A DNA stretch of 64,000 nucleotides, from positions 8,308,001 to 8,372,000 of the forward strand of contig OX291544.1 of NCBI GenBank assembly GCA_946406115.1. The letters are read 5' to 3'. The position numbers and the translations under genes were made by a program. Below, in pieces: positions 35,201-46,949 of this stretch. The notes under the pieces are model-generated. The model searched no databases, was not told where the DNA came from, and saw nothing but the letters and a program-made list of their open reading frames with translations. Within the stretch, counting starts at the first letter, position 1. Every line of letters begins with the position of its first letter. Source of the stretch: Apoda limacodes (Eukaryota; Arthropoda; Insecta; Lepidoptera; Limacodidae).

Positions 35201-36270
35201 ACAAGTACAAAGAAAAAGGTAGATCCTAGTTTTTAATACGAGTAAGTACTTAGAAGACTCTTAGAAAATTCCGAAATGACTTCCTTATAGTAGTAATTTA
35301 CCCCCATTATTTCCTTAATTAATAATTTTATTTAAAAAGTTTAAAAAAAATTCAGCAGTTGCCTTTTTAGGATGGTATCACTTTTTTCTACTTGCACGTT
35401 ATTTTTTTACCAAATTCAAAAATATTCAATTTTAGTAAGTATTCAATGTAATTTTACATTTACAATAATACATAACAACATAATGAATTGAATGTTTCTT
35501 TAACTTAGTCGTAACTTAACTCGCAAGGAAACTGTACCAAGGTTAAGTAACAACATAACATGTAACTTTCCCTGTGAAAACTGTGACCTGTTGAATTGGG
35601 ACGTGTTTGTTTTAGTAATTTTAGCTACTGTACGGCCATGGCGTCATAGTTATGTAAACTACGTACACACTTAATAACCTTATACAGCCACATTGCGTAT
35701 ACTAGTACAGAAGAGCACTGAATATAGATAGCAAAGAAAGTTAATTTGCTCTCACATAGCCACTTTAATTAGTTCCGTAGTGGAACTTTATCTAAATTTA
35801 CTTAAATTAATCAACTTACCGTTGAATTATTGTATAACCGTTTCCAATTATCTAATATATCTCACATGTAAGCAGGTACTGTTACATGTTATGGGATCTA
35901 CGTGTAAATTAAGTACATTTAATGTTTCTTTTGAATTATGGTGATTGCAGTACAATTTTGACTTTATAAATGTACTTTATGATCTTTTATTAAGCTCGCT
36001 ACATAGAAGCTTTAACATTTTTTTTCTATTTAAAAAGTTAAGTTTCAGGCCGCCATCCTATTAAAATTTAACCTTACCGCTTTTTTGTATTTAGCCAAAA
36101 TCTTTGATTACCTTGATTTGTCTAGACGTTGCCTAGACTATATCGGCGTGGAACTCCTTAATTATACGAATGAAGTTTGCCATATAGAGCTAAGTTCGTT
36201 TAAGCTCGGTTATAGTTATTCCCGCAGGAAAATTTTAATTTTTCAGGAGAAAGAGTAGCATATGTCCAAT
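35201..36270. other. Unassigned AT-rich DNA
   Basis: No shared repeat and no coding-like frame. Confidence 0.4.
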
Positions 36271-36274
36271 TGAC

Positions 36275-36545
36275 TCCCTCGCAGCCTAGTTGGTAGTGTG
36301 GCCAGGTGTTGTGCAGAGGGTGCGGGTCCGATTTCCGCACTGGACGAAAATTTATGTGATATTGTGTTTTTCTTTATTTGTTTATTTAGCCTGGGTGTAT
36401 TTATGTATGATATGTATTTTATTACAAAAAAAAAACTTATATATATGTCTTTGTAACCGTTGTCTGGTATCCATAACACAAGCTTTGCATACTTTGGGGC
36501 CAGACGGCGCTTTGTATAATGTCCAAAAATATTTTTAGTTATTAT
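36275..36545 (+). mobile_element. tRNA-derived SINE, near full length
   Basis: A box AGCCTAGTTGG (36283-36293) and B box GGTCCGATTTC (36325-36335) at tRNA-like spacing. They are followed by TGGACGAAAATTTATGTGA, TATTTATGTATGATATGTAT, and the conserved tail CCGTTGTCTGGTATCCATAA, CACAAGCTTTGCATACTTTG. This is the layout of a widespread lepidopteran tRNA-headed SINE (HaSE-type). The open frames on both strands here are not coding. Confidence 0.75.
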
Positions 36546-36555
36546 TTATTCCAGG

Positions 36556-36652
36556 ACCTAATCTATACGTGTGCAAAGTTTACCCCTATCGTTTCAGTGG
36601 TTGAAGCGTAATTGAGTAACACACAACTTTCACATTTATAATATTAATAGGA
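36556..36652 (-). repeat. Helitron-like 5'-end fragment (minus)
   Basis: The reverse complement begins TCCTATTAATATTATAAATG, then TGAAAGTTGTG. It also carries CACTGAAACGATAGGGGTAA. The flanking base fits insertion between A and T. Confidence 0.55.
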
Positions 36653-36654
36653 TT

Positions 36655-37945
36655 AGGATATGTCTGATTAGGTGATGATTTTCTTTATATTTTTGTTATT
36701 TCGCCGATCCGCCGTGTAGTCATAAAACATTTATAACATTTAAGTGTACTTCACTAGGTTTTCATTGTAAGAAAAATACACAAAGAAATATTCTATATAT
36801 GCTTCAGGTCTATTAATTTCATGTCTTATTTAGTACAATATTATTTAAAAGACTGCAAAATAATAACTATAGGTTATCTAAGTTCATTGAGGATCTTCAA
36901 AGTGCTTCGTAGCTTCGTCGTACCCATACGGTCGATCATCCATTTATCATAGTCAAAGACATTACGACGAATACTAAATATAAATCTGTGAAGATAAGCT
37001 TCACACATATAAAATACCAATTTTGTTGAAATTTTTTGTGCCTTTGAGTGCGTCCCTGAATGGTTTAGATTTACAATTGAGCCTGGTGTGTACGTGGCGC
37101 TGTAATCGAGTTATTAATAACCGGTGGCACTACAAGTCGTAGATCCCCAGCTTTAGATCAAGAAGTGGTAAATGACCTAAGAGAGAATAATAATCTCTTC
37201 TCCTTTGCCAATTCTTGACGAACTATGAAAAGTAGGTCAGGGATATACAAGAACCTGAATGTAGTAGTGCTACATTAAATTATACAAAAGTAACTACTTT
37301 CTACATCGAATAAAAAATGCTATTGACGATAAGTATTTATAAATGATATTTAAACGAAATTTTTATAGGTTTTCCTTGAATTAAAAACGGGGCTAAATCT
37401 ATATAGACATACAACAACACATTTATAATTAATGGTAGAAATGTGATTACGCACTCCAAACGGTCTAGTTAACAAAATCCGCAAACAAAATACCCAGGTC
37501 ACCAAAGTTTCACGCAAGTAATCACGTAATGTCACCACAAAGTCCTACATTACTGTTATCTACACACCATCACACACTGGCCTACCCTGAGACAATGTAA
37601 CAGGAACTACGGTTAGCAAATTTATTTTGTTATGCACAAATATATTTTGGAGCTAACAAATTACTTTAAATACAGCCCAATAAAGTTTACTTTCGCAAAA
37701 ATTAGTGATATAAAGGTTGCTTCACTGGTAACACACCCTTTGTTTCGCTGACATATACATGTACATAATTATTAACGTGACGTAATACTATGCATAAAAA
37801 TAATGAACGTCAAAATATTTTCCAGAAACACGTACTATTTTTGAAATTCAAATAATAACAATCCTAGTTCATTATAAGTGATGAATAAATATATTGTGGG
37901 GAAAGTACCTTTTTTTTAATAGTCACTTTATTAACATTGAGTTAA
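36655..37945. other. Unassigned DNA
   Basis: 36880-37010 and 37080-37250 are slightly GC-richer but without a frame or shared repeat. No coding signal. Confidence 0.4.
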
Positions 37946-37949
37946 GAAG

Positions 37950-38165
37950 ACCAGCGAAGTGCCGCAGTGGTAGTGCGTTGAACTGCTAAATTTAAGGCTC
38001 TAGGTTCCATTCCCGGTAGGTTTAAAAAGTTTGTGAATTTTAAAAGTTGAATCGAATCTGGTTTTGCCTGGTAAATGGCGGCGACAGGATCATCCCCTAT
38101 CATGTTTGGAATATTACTCTTACGTATTATCAGTATCTTTTGTATCTATATACTGTTAGTACTAT
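37950..38165 (+). mobile_element. tRNA-derived SINE, second family
   Basis: GTGCCGCAGTGGTAG (A box, 37960-37974) and GGTTCCATTCC (B box, 38003-38013) sit about 30 bp apart between box edges. The body has CTGGTAAATGGCGGCGACAG, GATCATCCCCTATCATG and TGGAATATTACTC. The body differs from the SINEs at 30172 and 36275, so this is a different family. It is not a tRNA gene. Confidence 0.6.
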
Positions 38166-39375
38166 TTAAAATCATTACTAAGTCGTACGAAACCCAATTC
38201 GATTACGTGCAAAATGACTTTAGAAACCCAGCCTTACCCTAAAATTTTCGAAACTCAATTACCTTTAACGCCGAAGTATCTCTTTACCCGTTTCTGCCAT
38301 TCGAAATAGTAGGTGAAGAAAGTTACAGATTGTACTTGGTATCGATTAGCTTTCGAAAAATCGACCGTTAGTCACGTGCGGGCTACTATCGATCTAGTTC
38401 ACATTTTTTTTACATAACAAAATTCGGCACATGGTAATGATCATAAACAGAACAAGAATATTTCGCAATTCGTGATTTATCTACATATTCCATACAAATT
38501 ACAAACTTTTAAACACCCTTTTATTGTCTTATGAGTTGAATTTCGTACAACCCTCTCGCATAAGGTGATACTTCTTAGGTTTAAAGAGTTAATAAATATA
38601 ATAAGCAGGGGGATCAAATCTACTACCAAGTCTTTTAAAAAGATGGTTGATAGAAAAAATAAATTCTCTAATCGTCTTTTAGCAGTAATTCCCATAAAAA
38701 CAGGTTTTGTAATTTAAAAATTAGCTTTGTTGCTACAATTTTATTTCAAATTTTAACAACTAAACAATTTAAGTACTTGACAAATCCTAGATCTAACCAA
38801 CAATAAAGAACACAAATAAAACCATTCAAGCAACAAACACGTCGCCCACACTGCGGTCCTCACTCCCATTAAAAGCTAGCACCAACAAATTAATTCCAAG
38901 CCGTTTACAACCCAGACCAGCTGTAAAATGTGAAAGTAGATCACAAGCAACACAATGACCATTGCACGCTGCACCAATAAAATGCAACAAGAATATCGAT
39001 ATAAACGTAGTAATGTATACTACGTGTTGAACAAAGTATTTAGGACATGTGATATTTGCATTGCAACGACAAATAAAATTATGTTAGTAAATATTTTTAA
39101 AACGAAGTTGACATACAAAACCATATGTTTTCGGTGCAACGACCGACAGGTTAACAGCCCCAATCGAATTTGGCAATGACATTATTTCGCCGTTCATGTC
39201 ACTACATAAAATTCACATGACTTTCAAATATGGTATATAAGTGTAGGTATTATAAATAAATATTTTAACAACGACAATTAGGAGTATTCAATCTGCATTG
39301 TCATTGTAAACAATTATATGCCTGAAAACATACAGCAAATAGTTTACTTGTTTTAACCCTGCGCAATCCTGACTT
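38166..39375. other. Unassigned DNA
   Basis: No repeat or coding signal recognised. The open frames at 38477-38695 and 38955-39179 lack motifs. Confidence 0.4.
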
Positions 39376-39377
39376 TT

Positions 39378-39863
39378 GAGCCGCGTTGACACGATAAGAG
39401 TATGCTCGACCGATAACTGCTCGGACGCTAGTACTTGTATTGTGGCAACCGGCGATCCGAGGCACTTGGACGACAGCGCCCGGTGTAAGTTGATTCAGAC
39501 CGCGCTCTATTCATGCGAGCTGGCTCGTATAAGAGTAGAAAATCAAAATGGTGACTTCTTGAAACATAAGAACGTCTCGTTCAAAATAAAAGTGGACTGA
39601 GTAAAAAACTGTCCGATTTTTGTAATTTTGTACGATTTTCTCACCTATAATGATTTTCAACTCTGTCTGTTTTTTCATATCTGCCACATGCCACAATATC
39701 ATACTTTGCAACAGAATGTCGGTTTATGTCATCCGGAATCACAGTCTTGTACTGAAACGCGAGAAAACTCTAATGTGTGGCAACCTCAACTCTTATGTCG
39801 ACTTAAGTCGACTCGTATGAGTGAACATTGTCAGAGTATACTCTGATCGTGTCAACGCGGCTT
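39378..39863. mobile_element. Non-autonomous DNA transposon with TIRs of about 26 bp
   Basis: The left end AGCCGCGTTGACACGATAAG continues AGTAT (39379-39403). The right end is its reverse complement (39837-39863), with one substitution in the first 24 bp. The 485-bp interior has no transposase. The open frame 39376-39600 begins in the left TIR at a TTG codon and is not a gene. Superfamily unknown; no convincing target-site duplication. Confidence 0.75.
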
Positions 39864-40066
39864 CTATAACTAATAGGTCTTACACTTACTTTTTTTTATC
39901 AAACAATCGCACAGGCCACCATGACCAACGCGTAAAAAAAAAATTTAAAGAAAAACGCGGTATGTTTTTTTTTTAAAAAATGTGGGCCCTTCCAGCTCGA
40001 ACGGAAGTCTTAAAACTACAAACTACATTATCTTATTGTATTCTCTCTCAATATATCGACATTACT

Positions 40067-40078
40067 AAACAACTCCTT
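40067..40078. repeat. Target-site duplication of the RTE, left copy
   Basis: AAACAACTCCTT immediately precedes the 5' end of the RTE and is repeated exactly at 42789-42800. Confidence 0.85.
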
Positions 40079-40404
40079 GAGCCGTGTGGTTCCTATCTTT
40101 CTGGGATGTCGTAAAAGGCGACTTAGAGGTAAAAGGTGTCTTATTTCTCAACCCCAAACACAGACTGATATTGGGCAGCAGCAACATCCGGTAGTAGTCT
40201 GCATTTACTGCGGTCACCAACCCGTCTGCCCAGCGTGGTGACTATGGGCAAAACCAAATATGGAGAGGGCAGGAAAAATACGGGCCGTCAGTTCCCGGCA
40301 GCCACACTGTTCCCGGCTACGGTAGCGGTCGGTATAACGGTGGGGTAGAGGGTGCTAGGAATCTCCGGGTTACGACAAACGGCTACCATAAACGACGACT
40401 ACAT

Positions 40405-41096
40405 TTGGCAACGTACAATGGACGCACGATGAGGTTGGATCATCACCTCGTAGAACTCGAAGAAGAACTAAGTCACATAAACTGGCATGTACTGGGCTTA
40501 TCAGAAGTCCGTAGACAGGGTAAGGACACGCTGACCCTGGAGTCAGGAAACTTATTTTACTTTCGAAAAGGTGATGACTCTTCCCAAGGCGGTGTTGGTT
40601 CTCTGGTCAACAACTCGCTCATAAACAACGTTGTGGAAATCAGTAGTGTTTCGACTCGGGTAGACCTTGTCCTAAAGCTCACCAACAGACACTCTCTGAA
40701 GGTGGTAAAGGTGTATGCGCCAACCTCGTCTAACTCTGATGAAAAAGCCGAAGCCACATATGAAGATAGACGATAGTGGGGGTACAATAACGCGACGAAT
40801 CTACAATCGGCACTTATGGCTTGGGTCAGAGAAATCACAGGGGACAAATGCTGGTAAACTTTCTCGAAATGGAAGGCCTCTTTTTGATGAACTCTTTCTA
40901 CAAGAAGAGTTTCCGTAGAAGGTGTACCTGGCGAAGTCCCGACGCTGAGACTAGGAATGAGATAGATTTTATTATGGCAGATATTCGGACCATATTTAGA
41001 GATGTCTCAGTGATCAATAGGTTCAATACCGGCAGTGATCACAGACTTGTTAGAGGCACTCTAAATATAAATTACAAGGCCGAAAAAATCGTCTAA
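40405..41096 (+). pseudogene. RTE endonuclease domain (APE type), broken
   Basis: This domain nicks target DNA to prime reverse transcription. 40405-40776 reads ATYNGRTM (catalytic Asn kept; usual TWNVRTM), GLSEVRRQG (catalytic Glu) and VVKVYAPTSS. After a stop at 40774-40776 the frame moves. 40821-41096 reads GQRNHRGQML, CTWRSPDAETRNEIDFIM and GSDHRLVRGTL, the C-terminal Asp and SDH motifs. The GDFN motif expected between the two halves is absent, so a segment has been deleted. Frame 41101-41316 (SDKFHLELQDRFDLLE) continues the linker toward the RT. Confidence 0.85.
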
Positions 41097-41388
41097 TAAA
41101 GTGTATCTTAGACCTTTACGGTCCCATGCTATGGTAGGATCCGACAAGTTTCACCTGGAACTTCAAGATAGATTCGATTTGCTGGAAACCACAGGCGACC
41201 TTGATATAATGACCAACAACTTGGTGAAAACGGTGAAAGAAATGGGACGCAATTCTACCCACCGCAGAACAAAACTAGAGAATCCAAACTTTTGCCTGAG
41301 ACTCTGGAGCTTATGAGGAAAAGACGAGATAACATCTACCCAAAGGTCTTCGTCACATGCAAGATCTCTAAACGGGCTGATACGTAAG

Positions 41389-42766
41389 ATGACTAGACGT
41401 GACCTTCGACGCCCCAGCACACGCATCATTGAGCTTGCGATTGAGCAGAAGAAAGGGTCGAAAGTTTTTGCGTGTCAGCTTACAAAGAGCCATCTGACGA
41501 GACTAAAAACTGCAGATGGCAAAATAGTCACGTATAAGCTGTTCTCTAGAGTCGTCACGAATCGTCTCGCTGGAAGACTTGACGAGTTTCAGCCACCAGA
41601 ACAAGCTGGGTTTCGGAAAGGCTTCAGTACCGTAGATCACATTCATACTGTACGGCAGATTATACAAAAAACTCAAGAGTATAATCAGCCGCTGTGTATG
41701 ACGTTTGTGGATTACGAGAAAGCCTTTGACTCCGTTGAAACCTGGGCTGTGCTAGATTCTCTGCAGCGATGTCGTATAGACTGGCGATATATTGAGGTGC
41801 TGCGATGTCTTTACAACGCTGCTACGATGACCGTCCAGTTCCAGGACCATAGGACAAGTGCCATCCCACTGCGAAGAGGTGTAAGACAGGGGGACGTTAT
41901 ATCCCCGAAACTGCTTACCAATGGGCTAGAAGATGTCTTCAAAACCTTGGACTGGGCTGGGCGGGGCATAAGCATAAACGGCAAATACATCGCACACATA
42001 AGGTTTGCCGAAGACATCGTTATTATGGCAGAGTCATTGGAAGAACTGAGCGAAATATAGCACTCCTATAAATCCTCTCGACTAGTGGGCCTTGGCATGA
42101 ATTTGGATAAGACAAAGGTCATGTTCAACCAACACGTCGTGACAATGCCAGTATACGTCGCGGGTCCCTTACTCGAAGTTGTCCAGGATTATGTGTACCT
42201 TGGACAAAAAATCCAACTGGGCCGGAACAATTTTGAGCAGGAAGCCGACAGGAGGATCCAGCTGGGGTGGTCAGCATTTGGTAAACTTCGTCTAGTCTTC
42301 ACGTCGCCTATACCGCAAAGTCTAAAGACGAAAGTCTTTGACCAGTGCGTCCTACCAGTCACGACTTACGCTGCCGAAACGTGGACACTTACAGCAGGGC
42401 TGGTCCACAAGTTCAAGGTCGCACAGCGCGCAATGGAGCGAGCTATGCTCGGAGTGTCTGTAAGGGATCGAATCCGAAATGAGGACACCCGGAAGAGAAC
42501 CAAAGTTACCGACATAGCCCGCTCGCAAGCTGAAGTGTCAGTGGGCTGGCCACGTCTGTCGGAGGACCGATGGCCGATGGAGCAGACGTGTCCTAGAGTG
42601 GAGACCGCGTATGGGAAGGCGAATCGGGGACGCCCTCCAATGGTGACCGGTGAACCGACGAGCTAAAAAGGTGGCTGGTGGTGGCTGGATGTGGAAGGCA
42701 GAGGACCGAGAGAAATGGCGCTCGATAGAGGAGGCTTATGTCCAGCAGTGGACCAATATAATCTGA
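41389..42766 (+). pseudogene. RTE reverse transcriptase and C-terminal region, broken
   Basis: This enzyme would copy the element RNA into DNA at the nicked site. 41389-42060 contains FRKGFSTVDHIHT, motif A FVDYEKAFDS (residues 106-115 of the frame), and GVRQGDVISPKL. Motif C reads FAEDI (206-210), with Glu where the catalytic Asp-Asp pair is expected. The sequence jumps from TADGKIVT to YKLFSRVVTNRL, so RT blocks upstream of motif A have been deleted. A stop at 42058-42060 is followed in the same frame by GLGMNLDKTKVM, QCVLPVTTYAAETWTL and ERAMLGVSVRDRIRNE. A frameshift near 42655 leads to the true end, EEAYVQQWTNII, stop at 42766. Confidence 0.9.
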
Positions 42767-42789
42767 TATGATGATGATGATGATGATGA
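42767..42789. repeat. (TGA)n tail of the RTE
   Basis: About seven TGA/ATG units form the 3' terminus, as in RTE elements, which end in short simple repeats, not poly(A). The polyhistidine in the antisense frame 42663-42929 comes from this run. Confidence 0.9.
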
Positions 42790-42800
42790 AACAACTCCTT
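42789..42800. repeat. Target-site duplication of the RTE, right copy
   Basis: AAACAACTCCTT, identical to 40067-40078; its first A overlaps the last base of the TGA tail. Confidence 0.85.
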
Positions 42801-45080
42801 AATGATTAATAACATCATATTAAATGAAGACAACAGACAAATGTAAGCACACATCAGCACAAACGCCAAAGAAGAGTTATGGTCATAACAAAATAAACGA
42901 CCCTTTAAATATGTATTGAACTCAAACAATGAATATTTTCTACCATCTCAAGATTTTTGACTATAACAATGGAGTACAAACGACATTTCCATTATTTAAA
43001 CGCCTGTTGACGTCGCAAATAATTTTCATGGACTCCATCATTCATCACAACACAATACTGAAATTAAGTATCTTTTAAAATACCACTATTGTTTATTTCA
43101 ATAATAAAGTATACAATGGTCGGCCTTCGGTTTAACACTAGACAGTTATATAGAACGGTGTTTTATCGAGCGTTGCCAGAATTTACGCTTCATTACTCCA
43201 TCATCTCAAATGATTAGAATTACAAAGTACATTTGCTTTCCGAGACGTAGATATTTTTTGCGGATATTTGCGGCGGAATAAGGATTATGTTCTGTTTAAC
43301 ATTTAAAGCAACATTATCATTTTTGTGGCAATAAGTACTAATAGTCGTTATTCATAAATGAAGTTAAAGAGAGTTTAATAAAGACAGTGGCGCCTCTGTT
43401 GTATACGCAAATAAATAATAACATCGTTCAGTCAGTCCTAGGAAAAATAGTACCTAGTCACTATCATAGTATAAAAAATAATATGTAGACTCCGTCTTTA
43501 TTTATCTTTCTTTCTTCATATTTGTCTATTTTTAAGAGGTTCTGTACCGAAAAGGTAAAAAAGGACTATAAACCAACAACAAAATAAAAAACATTAGACG
43601 TAGATATGTAGATATTCAAAGAAGCAAGCAAGTGGCACCTACACTTTCTCTCACAGCATATTTTTAGAACATGATGAATCACGGTAGATAGGTCTATATC
43701 AATTTATCTAAGCAGCGAGCGTTCGCCAACGGTTACAGCTAACATGACATATCTTAGACGAGTATCGTGAATGTACCTCCCCTTTGTAACCTCTTTTAAA
43801 GCATTTTTGATGTCAGCTCTACAGAGATTTGATTTCTTTTTTTACTGACAGATTGAGAAAGTTATCACGGTACTTCTGTTGTGGCTACGTAAATGGCTTT
43901 TCCCCTTTTGAAATCTTTCTTGAAGAAATTCTCTCATCTTTACTTTTAAATTTGTTTTAGCCATTCTCTCTTACATTTTCAGATACTTAATGTCAAATTG
44001 AGTCTGAACGCAGACTTTCGAGTTCTGTAATCTGTCGTACGGACTACGGAATAGCCTCACAAAATTGACCATCCTTTATATTTACATAGAAAGAGACAAA
44101 GCGAACCTCTCTTTGTAAAGGATTCATCTGGCTAGGCGATGCGCTGTCCAGTTCTCTATGTTTATGGTCTAAACTGAATGTAAAAAAATCAATAAAGTAC
44201 AATTTATTTTATAAAGTGGCAACTCTTCTAAGATTCGATTTTGAAAAGATTGTATCTGTTTGGTATTCGAACTTATTAGAAAATAAATTATTATTTTACT
44301 TGTTAATCAGATTGATGTAAATAAAACCACCATAAAATATTCACTCAATGTCTTATCTTTATATTTTCATAAGTAATAATTAACCCCAGCTATTTTACAA
44401 CATGAATTGTGGTCATTCGAGACAGATATGAACCAGCAAAAGGTAAGAGGCTAAATTATAAAAAAAATGTAAAATTGAGTTATTATTATTAATATTTTTT
44501 ACTGATGGATTGGGAAAACAATCAAGCATCTTGTATAACTCATATTTGAGAGCATTAACCTTATTTAAAGCTCGTCTTCCGAATAAAACTTTATTATTAA
44601 ATCGTCATGCACTTAAGAAACAAAAATCTTTTTTTTCATTCCGCATTGGACAATCTGATAATCTGTAATATATATAAATATATAACGATATCAATAATAA
44701 CATTGATAACTCACAGCAATAAATATCTGTTAACTAAACCATTACAGTTTTCTAATTAGTAAACGGCGGCGTTAAATTAGCTTGAAAAGCAATTTTATTG
44801 AAAAAATATTTTTTTAGTAACAAGTAGCAATTAAATGTAGGTAATATTTCCGAGAGCCATTTCTAATTTGTCGAGAATGGTATTATGCAACAAGGCACCA
44901 AACGCGTAAATACCGTATAATATATCAGATCTGTCTGACGCATTATTAAGTGCATGTTCGTGTCGAAATGTAATGAGCTTTAAATGTACCGTATCAATGG
45001 CATTGCTGATAAAATAAGGAAATATTGGTAGCATATTGTTTGCATAGTGGAAAAAATATCACCAAGTTATGCGAAAGTGC
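42801..45080. other. Unassigned AT-rich DNA
   Basis: 43540-43575 (GAGGTTCTGTACCGAAAAGG) is a tiny scrap of the GGTACGGAACCC family. The rest, including 43680-44160, shows no repeat and no coding-like frame. Confidence 0.4.
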
Positions 45081-45754
45081 CTATATTATAAAACGAGCTG
45101 GCCCGTTGTGTTTTCCGCGCAACTTAGGTAACTGTTTCGTATTCCATCCAAACAAACTTTCAAACCTTTTACCGCAGAAGGATGCTTAAAAAATTTTTTT
45201 GTAAAAAATGACGTCACAAAAGTAACGTGGGTTTCATGAACCTTTGCCTTTTAAACGGGTAATTTAAGCAGATTTAACTAGTTGATGATGAATAAGTTAT
45301 TTAAATAGACAGGACATGTTTTTATTTAAATCAGTCAATAATAAAATAAATGATAAAATGTTACATATTTAATTACTTTTAAGTTAAATTTAATGTTGCA
45401 TATGTCACGGGTGTATAGCTCATAAACGAAATAATTTACTAAACTGCTAATTAACTTACCTTAACATGCAATTAAAATATGTTTTGTAAAAAATCAAACA
45501 TTTAATGTAATTCATAACAGAATACGATCTTAGTAGAAATAATTGTAGGTTGATGACGACAAAATATTTAATTCTTTACTATGTATCCAAATAAGCAAAT
45601 GATTGATGTCTTCCTTCTCTATTTGTGTGTTTTAGAAGTTATCTTTCTGCAAATATGCAATACAATAATTGCAAAAAAAAATACAATTTAAAGCAACAAA
45701 TAAAGATCACGGAGTTATTTGTTGTTGCCTAAGCAATCGTTCGTTCTCACTACA

Positions 45755-45865
45755 GGGTACTGGGGTCTGATAGAGATTATCCCGAATTTGAGATATGTTT
45801 TATTTTATTTTAGTACTCATGGCCTGTTAATCGCGGTAACTGTTGTAGTCGTTTTTCCATATTAA
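45755..45865 (+). repeat. Second copy of the 8457-8570 repeat
   Basis: GGGTCTGATAGAGATTATCC, GAATTTGAGATATGTTT, CTCATGGCCTGTTAATCGCG and GTAACTGTTGTAGTC parallel 8465-8555 in order and spacing. The foldback at 8655-8836 is not present here, which supports its being a separate insertion in the other copy. Confidence 0.6.
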
Positions 45866-45879
45866 CCATATTATTCCCC

Positions 45880-46140
45880 CTATAAAGGACTCCCCATTTT
45901 TGAAAAAAGAGTGTACACAGGAGGGATTTTTATAACTCCCCTTTTTTTAAAAAAAGCAGACTATTTCATTTCTCATTTTAATGACTTATGTATACCCAAA
46001 AAAACAAAGAATCCTTCTTGCGAGCCCACTTTTAAAAAAAAGAGGTCCATATGATGACCTATTTTAATGACTGTTATGACTTCCCTTTATTAAGCGGGGT
46101 CAGAAAAACCCCTCTTGCCCTCTTTTTTTTTGATGATCGC
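45880..46140. repeat. Low-complexity A/T-run region
   Basis: Alternating CCCC, A-run and T-run segments with loosely repeated ATTTTAATGACTTATGT and ATTTTAATGACTGTTATG phrases. No coding signal. Confidence 0.45.
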
Positions 46141-46945
46141 CACCAGCAATGTTTGTACCGAACATGTTTTCTCTCATTTCACTTTTTTTCTGATGAGTTT
46201 TAAGCCACCAGGTTTTTTAATTGGTTTTGTTACTTTTTGTTTCTAGATATTTTTTTTACTCAGTATATGTAACATAAGTAAAACTTTAAGGGAGAAATAA
46301 GTTGTTCTCTCTTTCCTGTCTTTCTAGCCAAGTACCTATGTTCCGTCCTTACGACAGAAACGCTTTATTTTAAAACGCTGAAAACGTTTACTTTAAAGAT
46401 CAATTAACTCACTTTACATTTTAACGTGTTAAAATTTAATCAACTTAAAAACAGTGACGAGCACAAAACCTTTTATTAAGTACTTACATCCTTTTACTAT
46501 GCGAAGTCGAAGCTATTGATGCTTCACTGCGATTTGCTGCGGTCCACTGAAGCGACAAATACAAAGGCATTGGACAACATTACTAAAGGACACCAATATT
46601 AATCATTGACGCGACATGACGATTTACGTCACAGTCTTCACGGATGTCGAAACTAATTGTTATTTTATGATGGAGCTAATTGTTTCGCAAAATGGCCACA
46701 TATTTAGTGTAATTTAGTCAGTAAATAGAATAATCGCCTTATTTAAGGTAAAATCGCAAACAATATTAGAGTTAATGACGTTCTACGTAAAAAATACTAA
46801 GTTTATTTATATATGTGCACAATGTAGACACACTTTTGGGTCACATAGACCTAATAGTTTTCAAGAAACGAATGTGGCAAACAAACAGACAAAAAAAAGA
46901 CCAAGTCGACCCAGTCCGAACCTTTGACCTAAGCATAAAACACAA
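46141..46945. other. Unassigned DNA
   Basis: 46490-46640 is slightly GC-richer with no recognised identity. No shared repeat. Confidence 0.35.
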
Positions 46946-46949
46946 AAAA

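Larger units (their letters stand above)
40079..42788 (+). mobile_element. RTE-clade non-LTR retrotransposon, 2.7 kb, inactive
   Basis: The 5' leader has GCCGTGTGGTTCC and GATGTCGTAAAAGGCGACTT, typical of lepidopteran RTE elements. An APE-type endonuclease and a reverse transcriptase follow (separate entries), and the 3' end is a (TGA)n tail. Exact 12-bp direct repeats flank it, so this is a single retrotransposition event. Full-length relatives are about 3.2-3.3 kb, so roughly 0.5 kb is missing. The losses show as a deleted GDFN motif in the endonuclease and missing N-terminal RT blocks. Frameshifts, stops and a changed catalytic residue make it dead. Confidence 0.9.

Noticed and set aside
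39376..39600. 74-codon plus-strand open frame
   Set aside because: Starts at TTG in the left TIR of a non-autonomous DNA element.
42663..42929. Histidine-rich minus-strand frame
   Set aside because: The histidines are the antisense of the (TGA)n tail of the RTE.
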